Of a stretch of DNA of 64,000 nt, positions 47,571 to 56,283 are shown piece after piece. This DNA comes from Sanderia malayensis (Eukaryota; Cnidaria; Scyphozoa; Semaeostomeae; Pelagiidae). Positions within the stretch are counted from its first letter, which is position 1. The number at the start of each line of letters is the position of its first letter. The stretch spans positions 1-64,000 of the forward strand of contig RQOL01000948.1 in NCBI GenBank assembly GCA_013076295.1, written 5' to 3'. Made by a program: the position numbers and the translations under genes. Under the pieces are notes generated by a model, which was given only the letters and a program-made list of their open reading frames with translations, had not been told where the DNA came from and made no database searches.

Positions 47571-47697
47571 GCGGTATTTTCCTGTTCAATTGTTGATCAG
47601 TATAAGTGCGTCGAACTCTCCTGCTACTAAAGTCACAGGTATATCGATATCGCCTGAGCTGGAACGGACCACGCAGACAGTACCCTCGCCGTTTTCT

Positions 47698-48311
47698 CTC
47701 TTTTAGACGTCAGTGCATGCACACTGTCACAAAGACAAAAGAGAGCACTGCTTGGGCTGCATTCCTTCACGGGCAACGACTACTTTTCGAGCATTCTGCG
47801 CAAAGGGAAGCAACTTTGTTGGAAGCACGTCAAAGAGAATTCAGTATTTATTGACTTAGTCGCTTCTTTAGGAAACGGTCAACATATTACTCTCCACCAA
47901 CTTGCTGGATTGGAACATTTTGTGTGTGCAATTTTTGGAAGAAGGCAGCAGCATTCAGTGAACGAGGCAAGGAAAGAAATATTTTGGCAGAGATTGGAAA
48001 AGGATGGAAAGGTCATCGATCTGTCTCTCCTTCCACCATGCCAGACCAGCCTGGAGTTGCATTGCAAGCGAGCAAGTTTTGTGGCAAGGATGTGGCGAAA
48101 TGCATCAAATCCTATTCTAGCGTTGGATGATCCATGCAATCATGGTTGGCTACCAAACATGACAATAAATTGGACAGTGGAAGCGTATCCAGAGGAGATA
48201 GCTGAGCTCCTGATAGAAGATCGTAATGGTGATGATATGGAAGAGGAAGTCTTAAGCGATATGCTGAGTTCGGATGAAGAGAGCAGTGATAGTGACAGCA
48301 ATGATGACTAA
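47698..48311 (+). CDS. PIN/FEN-family C-terminal fragment, right arm of P3
   Basis: The frame is open from the loop edge at about 47698 to the stop at 48309-48311. It contains RALLGLHSFTGNDYFSSIL, where the family's TGCD is TGND, then LEHFVCAIFGRRQQHSVNEA, LLPPCQTSLELHCKRASFVA, MWRNASNP and NHGWLPNMTINWT. It ends in a strongly acidic tail (SDEESSDSDSNDD) in place of the CXC cluster of P1. No ATG lies near the loop, so expression would need an upstream start or splicing; the first ATG is at 47910. Confidence 0.6.
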
Positions 48312-49237
48312 ATTATATTCTTGCATGAAAACTCAGGTAATTACTGAGTTCTATCATAGTTCAATTCAATAAGTTGCCAAAATGAAGCCCGGTATAGAGT
48401 TCAATAGTGTGACGTCATCAAAAATATAAATAAGAATAGCACACTTTACCCCCTGTTCTGGGGGCATTTACCCCTATATCTCCAAAATGGCTCCTTTCTT
48501 GTCAAAATAACATCGAAATTCAGATTCTACGCCCTCAAATTCATAGGAAGAGATGTTTTTGATTACGTTTTGATCAAATTACCTTGTTGCCCCCATTTGG
48601 GGGCACGGTTACCCCAGAATTTCTATGCCCTGGCCTGAAACCTAAAAAACCTCCAATAAGCTTGATCAGGCCATAATCAATGCCTTACAATCAGAAACCA
48701 AACATTTAAGAGGTATAGTCACAGTTTTAACTATAGCACGCTTTTGTTGAATTTGGGGGCATTTGCCCCCATATCTCGGAAACGGTCCCTCCCCCATAAA
48801 AAGAACATCGAAATTCGAATTCTGCGCCCCAAAATTGACCAAAATCACTTGGTCTCATAAATTACCTCGTCTGGTGGTACTACCCCCTTTTCAGCTACCG
48901 GACTAAAAGAAAGAAATCAGTTTTAGGGCTGTCAATGTCCTTCGCTTGTTTCAGGAGCCATAACTTTTTATTTATAAATCAGATAATGTTAGTCTCTTAG
49001 TATTTTTTACTCAGTATCAAATGCTCTTTCCGATGATGTAATCAGATTTGAAAAAATAGAATTTTTAATTTTTGCTGACCGTGCATTTTTTTCACTCCCG
49101 GAAATGCCACTTCCGGTCATTTACCAGAATGGTCCCAGGGCTCAAAATAATCAGTGACCTTCAATTAGTGGATTCAAACTCTAAAAACTTCGGTTAGGCA
49201 GGTTGCTAGATGGTTGTACGAAATTCCCTGCCTAATT

Positions 49238-49623
49238 AAAAATGCCCGAAGAAAAGAAAATGTTTTCTTCTTGTTTATTGTTTATTTTCTGGAAGAACAA
49301 CAGAAAATGTTTAACAAAAGAACCATGCTTACTGCTTTTGTATTGTCAATGCAAGCAGAAATGAGATTGGCCTCAGTGTACTGCTTCTCAAACATGTAGA
49401 ACTGAAATGATGGAGGAGGCATTCTTAAACGTGGGGCCATTTGTTGCCCAAAATATAACGGTCAATGGTACTTCATAATTTATTCCGAACAAAAATTCAC
49501 AATTTATTCAGAGCATTTCTCCTGTGCGTCTTCATAACAATATTGATCTTTATGTTCTGAGCTTCGAAAACCAGCCATGTTGTTTTCGTTTATTACTGTC
49601 ATCACGCAGTTACATGAATAATG
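49238..49623. other. Intergenic DNA, no supported gene
   Basis: A short frame at 49214-49399 begins inside the end of P3 and shows no domain. Confidence 0.4.
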
Positions 49624-50476
49624 CATGATGATGGCATAGTATAAAAACCATACCCCAGGACCCAGGACCACAAGTATGACCCTTAAGTATGGAAAATCAA
49701 AAATGACCCTTGACTATAGAATGGTTATCCCCGCTAATGATTGGCATCGGGTCACGTTTCGAGAGATGATTTCATGGATTTCATTGCTTGATTCGCCACA
49801 AGGTTTCCGGTCGTAAATAAAACTTGGCAAGTACTTTTTATTTATAAGTTTATGAAAACACTGAGGCTCGATTTCAAATGAAGAACAATAGAGAAAACAA
49901 TAGTTTATTGCTTAGAACAATAGAAAAAATAAAAACATCTGAGCCTCGACCAAATTTTCCGAATTTTTGGCGCAATAGGCGTTCCTAAATGTTTCACCTT
50001 CCCCGCATATCCCATCCCTGGGCTTATTTTCTACTCTGCTTATAATTTTTCTAATCTCTGTTTTCCAACTCTGCGGTTATTCCACCCCTCCCTTCGTCTA
50101 TCAGGCACCAATAAGTAGTAGCTAGATCTGTCATATAATACAAACTTCCTTCTTAATTGTATGCTGTGTCAGTTGTTTGCAACGCAATGCTGTCCCTTTT
50201 CAAATGTTTTTAAAATGTGCATTTGATCTCACTAGATTTTGTCAGATTGGTCAGATAAAACAAAAGTACTTGCCAAGTTTTATTTACGACCGGAAACCTT
50301 GTGGCGAACCAAGCAATGAAATCCATGAAATCATATCTCAAAACGTGATCCGATGTCAATCATTAGCGGCGATGACCACTCTGTAGTCAAGGGTCATTTT
50401 TTATTTTCCTTACTTAAGGGTCATACTTGTGGTCCTGGGTCCTGGGGTATGGTTTTTACACTATGCCCATGATGAT
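49624..50476. mobile_element. Foldback element with 9-bp target duplication (MULE-like)
   Basis: CATGATGAT at 49624-49632 and 50468-50476 flanks an 835-bp element. Inverted arms of about 210 bp (49633-49835 and 50265-50467) start GGCATAGTATAAAAACCATA. Long inverted repeats and a 9-bp duplication suit a MULE-type non-autonomous element. No gene inside. Confidence 0.82.
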
Positions 50477-51050
50477 AGCTTTCTTCTTTTCAGTTCTGTG
50501 CAAATTTCCCGATTCCTTGCATTCCAATTAATTGCCATCATAGAGTCCGGAAAACATCACGGCCACTGGCCGGAGGAAGGTTGTGGAAACAAAGAAAAAA
50601 TTGAGGAAAGTTTGCAAAAATTTTGAAACTTGAGAAAGTTCTCAAGACTGTTAACCTTTTCGGATTTCACAACACAGCACAAAAGAAACTGTGTAAAGAA
50701 AACCTAATCAACTTTTACATGCATTGAAGCCTGAAAACAAGTGCAGGTGCAAATATGCACATTACATTGCACTGGATAGGACTTCATTTGTTGATCTTTT
50801 GTTTGTGTGGCTGTGCTTATGATGCATGATACTGTAGAGAACCAATAAAGTGTGGAAAAACAACAATAAAATAAGCCTTTGCCTTACACAATTTGCAATT
50901 GAAAAAAATTGTAGCATCAAGTCAAATACTATAATTTATGGACGGACTTTCAAATAGATGAATGAAAAATGTATCTTGGATTTGGGTCTTTTAATTCTGT
51001 GGGTATAGTTGGTAGTTCAATAATGAGAGCTCGAATGATTTCACGACCTT

Positions 51051-51410
51051 TTAATTTTCGAAGTTGGCTGACTGACGACAATAAGTATGGCTGTTTTCTT
51101 TCATGCTCAGAACAATTAATAGTACAACATACTTGTTACATGGCAGGCATGCTGAAGTTTTAGTTTTTAATTCAGCAAAAAACACTGCAGGAACTAGGAA
51201 GTCTTGCATAGGGTTCTTTTCTTTGAACAAAGTACTCCTAGGCCAGGCCAGGAAAGGCAAGCCCAAGCCTGCCTTAAGTAAGACGAACAAGAGGGCCTCT
51301 CGCTCTCGTGTCGTGCTCGTCTCCTCAGCTTTCTTTAAAAACGTTAGTAGCTGTGAAATGTCTTTTTTCTTGCTGAAAAGATCGGATGAACAATGTCGAA
51401 AAGTCGCCAT
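51051..51410 (-). CDS. Possible first exon, unknown protein
   Basis: A 119-residue minus-strand frame starting MATFRHCSSDLFSKKKDISQ, with a charged helical region (LLTFLKKAEETSTTREREAL). The ATG is preceded by an AAC-rich, stop-free leader that looks like a 5' UTR. Downstream splice sites and relatives are not evident, so it may be chance. Confidence 0.22.
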   Translation of the reverse strand: MATFRHCSSDLFSKKKDISQLLTFLKKAEETSTTREREALLFVLLKAGLGLPFLAWPRSTLFKEKNPMQDFLVPAVFFAELKTKTSACLPCNKYVVLLIVLSMKENSHTYCRQSANFEN

Positions 51411-51767
51411 TAGAACTCTGTCTTGTCTTGGTGTTGTTGTTGTTTGCGGCTTCGTTGTTGCTGTTGTTAATTTGGGTGTTTCTTGATGCGTGGATGGTCG
51501 GTTAGAAAATAAGTGAATGGAGATAGAGTTTTGGGTTAATTTTGTGGCGTTTTTCAGTTTGTGAAGGTCTGTGATTATTAGATTGAAAAAACATTTATAT
51601 TGGTCGAAATTGTGAGTGGCGCCTTACAAAAACCCCGCCCATATTTACTGACCACGCCCATTCTTGTTCACCAATTGTGAGGAAGATTTTTTGGCAGATT
51701 TTGTTGGCCGGAGGAAGGTTGACAACTTTTCCGGACTCAAACTGCGCTCCGCGCAAAGTTGACTGTA

Positions 51768-52543
51768 TACCGTAAATCCTCGAATTGGCCCCCCCCCCTC
51801 GAATAAGCCCCCACCCCAAACATGCTGATGTTTGCGTACAGCGAGTTCGAGAAAATTTTGTTTTTCTGACCGTTTCTTCACCAATACTTGGGCATTCTTC
51901 TGTTTATCTGTGTATGCAAAATACTTTGCTGGAACTACTAAACAAATTTCCCGTTTATTTTCACAGTTAATGTTATCTCAAGAAATTGGGCGGTCAGCCT
52001 ACCGGCCCGGATTGCTTGAGTAGCAAAACACCTTTTACGGTCGGTGACCCCGATTTGCCGTGCAAATTCCGGGCGGTACACCTGGCAGTACTCCCGGATG
52101 GGCGAACTGCAAATCATAACAAAGAAAATACTCAACAAAACAATATATAAGGAGAGGGAGGGAGGGAGAAATTGAACCTTTGTTGTTGGTCCCCAAGCGT
52201 CGAATGATGGAATGCTTTAGTTTGTTACTATGATATGATCCAGCTAGCTCCAACACACAGTATGATCACAGTAAGACCCTTAACACTTAACCCTCCTAGG
52301 AAGTAATGTCAAGGACTGGTTTATTATTATTATTATGCCCATAAATGATGTGATTTAGCATGCATCATTATAAACATTTCTTTCGAACATTAACCCTGCT
52401 TAAACAAGGTTTAACCAGCATTAACAACGTCAATTTTTGTGCCTTATTACAGATAGTTTTATAAGCCCCCCTCGAATAAGCCCCCCTCTGAAAATGTCAA
52501 AAATAAATAAGCCCCCAGGGGGCTAATTCGAGGACTTACGGTA
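51768..52543. mobile_element. MITE of the TACCGTAAGTC family, copy 2
   Basis: Ends TACCGTAAATCCTCGAATTG and, inverted, TACCGTAAGTCCTCGAATTA enclose 776 bp. AATAAGCCCCC boxes repeat just inside both ends. Short open frames inside have no domain. Confidence 0.78.
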
Positions 52544-52775
52544 TGGGCCCTACGTCTGTTACTGTTGATGTCTGGTTCTCTCTCTGTGCTTTTGATTTCT
52601 ATTTCAACTCATGAATCTCGGTTGCACAGCGTGTCTTCGCGAATCATTTGTAGGTTTACCTATTTTTTATTTCTGGTTTAAACTGGTTTCGCACAAACTG
52701 TTTTTTCATTGGTTTTACGGAAGGGGCGAGGTCAAAAAATCATGACATGATGTGATCACAGAGACTTGAAGATAC

Positions 52776-52997
52776 GTGATGCACATTGCACGTACAGTAT
52801 TTGTTGGCAAAGATAAAGTACAAAGGAAGGTTAGAGAGGCACTGTTTGCTGATAATATTGGTCAGATGGTTATTTCTATATGGGGAGATTTAATCAACCA
52901 TGTGCAAGAATATGTGTCATGTGAAGTAACAAATGTTGTTACGGTTGGTTTCAATGGCCTAAAGTTGACTGATCGACCTCCACCAGTTTGGGATTAG
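52776..52997 (+). pseudogene. OB-fold (RPA-like) single-exon fragment
   Basis: The frame encodes TVFVGKDKVQRKVREALFAD, then VISIWGDLINHVQEY, then VTVGFNGLKLT. The pattern (variable strand, charged turn, 'x-x-W-G/A-x-x-I', then an F-N/G-x-K strand) is that of an RPA70-type OB fold, which binds single-stranded DNA. An acceptor-like CACGTACAG precedes 52799. It ends at TAG after PPPVWD. Similar RPA-like fragments travel with transposons, including some Helitrons. No neighbouring exons were found. Confidence 0.4.
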
Positions 52998-53211
52998 TTT
53001 AGGACTAGTTTGGGACTATTTGCGCGGCTACTTATATTATCAAAAAGGGCCTATTTTGTAAACAATGGAGACTGCGATGACAAAGTGTACGTCTAATTTT
53101 TCATTCCAGATCAAAATAATAAAGGTGTAATTTCATATTCTTAAAATATAGATCTCTACGGTGTGGTCATAAATTTTTGGTAGCTCTATCTTGCGTATTT
53201 CCTAAAAAATA

Positions 53212-53530
53212 TGTTTTGAAATGAGTGCCTCGAAAAAATATGGAGAAGGGGGTGTTTAGCGTGCTTGGAAGCCTAGATATCTATACTGGTAACAGGTTGT
53301 TTCTCTATATTTGATGTGTTTGAATGTTGTCATTTGTATTTGACATTTCTTATTGGCATTTACGTTTCATAGCTGGATTTTGGAATTTCAGCAATAATAG
53401 ATTTCAGCAAATTATCTTTATCAAGAGAAGGTGCACGCTCAGTTTGGAGATCAAAGATAAAACTCAAATCTTTGTTGATGTGACCTTACAATGAAAACAA
53501 AACAATACCAAAAACAGAGGAATAAATGTA
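53212..53530. repeat. Copy of the 35.78-36.09 kb repeat
   Basis: Starts ATGTTTTGAAATGAGTG and runs to AGAGGAATAAATGT with about 95% identity by eye to 35780-36090. Confidence 0.8.
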
Positions 53531-55311
53531 GACTAGAAATAGCTGCTGCTATTCAATGCCCACGTTTCAAACGTTTCAAATGACAAGAAAAGCAGGGGAA
53601 GGGCAAGTACTGTAAAATATTTCAACCCGTGTTTGACACAAGCGGTTCTACCACTGGATTCTACCTTTGTCCGTCAACCGGTTTTGGAACATTTGTACTT
53701 AGGTACAATTACCAGTTGCTTTCAGAAACAATAGTTGATCAAAACTACCAGTTTTGGGAGAAAGATCCTCAGTGATACACCATGTTGAAAATATTCCGCG
53801 AAACTGAACAAACATAACCGCGGGAACTTGCCATAAAAACGACCAAGTCCATTGAAAAGCTCATTTTGAAAACTTTCAAAACAAGCTATTCCTGATTGGT
53901 TCTTGGGAACAATTGATTCACATAAAATAGAAAGGTTGTGGTAGGGTTGTGATTAGTGTTCATACTGTAGCATTGTTTCATTAACCAATCACAAATGCTG
54001 TTCTTGAAAGTTTGCCATTGTCTGACAAAAATGGTGCAAATTTTTTTGTGAACTACCAGCTTTGGGACAAAGGAAGGCCATTATTCCTAATGTGACATGC
54101 AGGGCCATGTCACATCTATTGAAGCACTCTGTTGAAAATTCATTTGAGGATTTGCAATGTGTTGATGTAGTGTTCTTTAACTTATTGTCTTTGAAAATTT
54201 GCTTGTTGGTTTTGAATAAACTTTGCGACTTGCTCTTGTTAGTTTGAATAATAACTCTAACTCGAGGCTTTCTTGTAGTCATCTTTTTCTCCTGATAGTA
54301 TTTTCTGTAGTAAGACAGCCTATCCCTTTTACCTGACGACCTATCCTTTTTGCCACCATCCTGTTTGTCTACATTTTCAGATGATAACTTTTGGACTTTA
54401 ATATTACAATGCAGTGACGGTTCTGTATCTTCAAAAATGCATTCATTTTCCTCTTAAGGGAACAAGAATTTTTGTCAGATAAAAGTGGCCATGTGAGTTT
54501 TGAGCAATGTTTTTCATTTCTGTCAATGTGAGCTGCATTGTCTTGAAATGTCCTTATCATAGAATCTTGAGCTGACTGATACCTATTCTGCACATAAATT
54601 ACAAAAAACCAGCCATGCAGGAGACTATGAAAGAGTGCTGTTGTGGTTTGCAAAATTGTTATTGTGTCACAAAGATAATCAATAAAGTTCAAACCAAGAC
54701 TACTTTTTGTGGCACATGTTAAATGGCCACGAAAACACCTAGTAACCCCTCTTAGTTCAAATCGAAAATGATGAATAACTATATGGTCAAAGAATTTTAA
54801 TATGTTCATGACAACAGAAGCAAATTCTACAAAAAGAACTTTTGCAGGTGTGAAAGTAGTCATGGCAATTTCCCTTGAGAAATTTAACAATTTGGGCATT
54901 CATTGCAGGCTTCGACAGTTTGAATTAACAAAGATACCTAGGCCAATCATGCAAATCAAATCCAGATGACAAAACACGTGAAAGGCTGATGTAATTTACA
55001 ACAATTTCAATTGTTCTACTAAATGTGAAGCTTGTACATGACTGACAAGTTGCTTCAAATATATATGTAGACAGACAGTGATTTCTCTGCAGCATTTAAA
55101 ATTCCAAATGTTCTCTGCTGGAAAATTTCAGAAAATTGGATTTTTCACTTGATATTCGCAATTCTCACTTTCATTGGCTGATGTAACAATCCTCGATTCT
55201 TTGAAAAATCTTCAACAATACAACAATGCACTTTATTGTTTTACGTCACAATAAGCAGTGGTGTAAAATTTTGCTGACTCATCTTCAAGTTCAACTTTGA
55301 ATCATTTTTAT
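53531..55311 (-). other. Insert of unknown origin with minus-strand frames
   Basis: Two minus-strand frames follow each other: 54899-54369 (176 residues, starting MPKLLNFSREIAM) and about 54455-53989, whose part YYRKYYQEKKMTTRKPRVRV is basic. Neither matches a family I know. They overlap in different frames near 54400, which could mean a frameshifted single gene or chance. The block separates two repeat segments that are close together at 36.1-36.3 kb. Confidence 0.3.
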
Positions 55312-56236
55312 AAACTTATCCCCACGACAATAAAGCAACTCCTGTGTTCTTGTCGAAATAAAATGGCCTTTTTGGGCCTTCTCGATTCTGGCCACGAATA
55401 AAAGTTAATAACCAGCAGATAAACCAGCAGATAAGCCAACCAAATATCGTTTTGTCAATGTTTCTAAAACGTCTCACTGCGCTTATGGCAAGCGGATGTC
55501 ACCATAATCAGATAAACCCACTTTTTCTCAGATAAAGTGGGTTTATCTGGAGAAAAACCCACTTTTTCTGCAATAAGTCATGTTTCACAATGTTTCACAA
55601 CCTTGAGGAGACACATGCAGTGTCTGGGTTTCGACGTTAGAGATGGCATCTTCAAGTAAATCATCAAAATTGTCTGTAAATCTTTCAGGGTTAGTATCCA
55701 TTTTTGAAATTGAAAGCTGAAACATTCGAACAGTCGCACGTGGAGAATCTCCTATCACACCCACGTAACTTATGACGCAGGCAGCAGCAATGCGGAATTT
55801 GAAAAACCCACTTTTTCTGCAGAAAAACCCACTTTATCTGAAAAACCCACTTTTTCTGCAGAAAAACCCAGTTTATCAGAAAAACCCACTTTTTCTGTCA
55901 GATAAAGTGGGTTTTTCAGAAAAAGTGGGTTTATCTGCAGAAAACGTGACTTATTGCAGAAAAAGTGGGTTTTTCTCCAGATAAGCCCACTTTATCTGAG
56001 AAAAAGTGGGTTTATCTGATTATGGTGACATCCGCTTGCCATATGCGCTGCAGCAAAGATTACCGTCATTGATGAGTTGATAATAAAACCAGCATGCGGC
56101 TAAACGGAGGAGGATTTAAGGCCACGCGCAGGCTAGAATCCGACAAACAAACATCACAAGATTTTTTCTCCAGACTGGATTATATTCTGCTGCGCAGCGG
56201 CAGCCGCTTCACTTCGTTCCGCTACGCAGCAGCAAT
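55312..56236. repeat. Second part of the 36.29-36.64 kb repeat, with a MITE inserted
   Basis: Sequence from AAACTTATCCCCACGAC to GCTACGCAGCAGCAA matches 36294-36640, interrupted by the 560-bp element at 55484-56043. Confidence 0.8.
55478..56049. mobile_element. Self-complementary MITE made of CCCACTTTTTCT repeats, 6-bp TSD
   Basis: TGCGCT at 55478-55483 and 56044-56049 flanks ends TATGGCAAGCGGATGTCACC and its inverse. Inside, AAACCCACTTT(A/T)TCT motifs occur in both orientations at least a dozen times, producing many alternative stems. The copy at 36.46 kb (CACTGCATTGCAGC) shows the empty site. The unique core (about 55600-55790) has a minus-strand ATG frame, MDTNPERFTDNFDDLLEDAI, ending at a TGA near 55583. 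Confidence 0.85.
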
Positions 56237-56283
56237 TAAAGTTCTTTTTAAATGGGTTGCATTTTTTAATCCCCCCAGAGACC

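Larger units (their letters stand above)
46030..49237. mobile_element. Palindromic element P3 (same ends as P2)
   Basis: Termini TAGGCAGGGAATTTCGTAC (46033) and GTACGAAATTCCCTGCCTA (ending 49234) enclose 3202 bp; ATT at 46030-46032 and 49235-49237 is a candidate 3-bp duplication. Arms of about 1.53 kb are almost identical reverse complements around a loop of about 135 bp (47568-47703). Each arm has about 0.9 kb of non-coding DNA outside its coding block. Confidence 0.9.
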
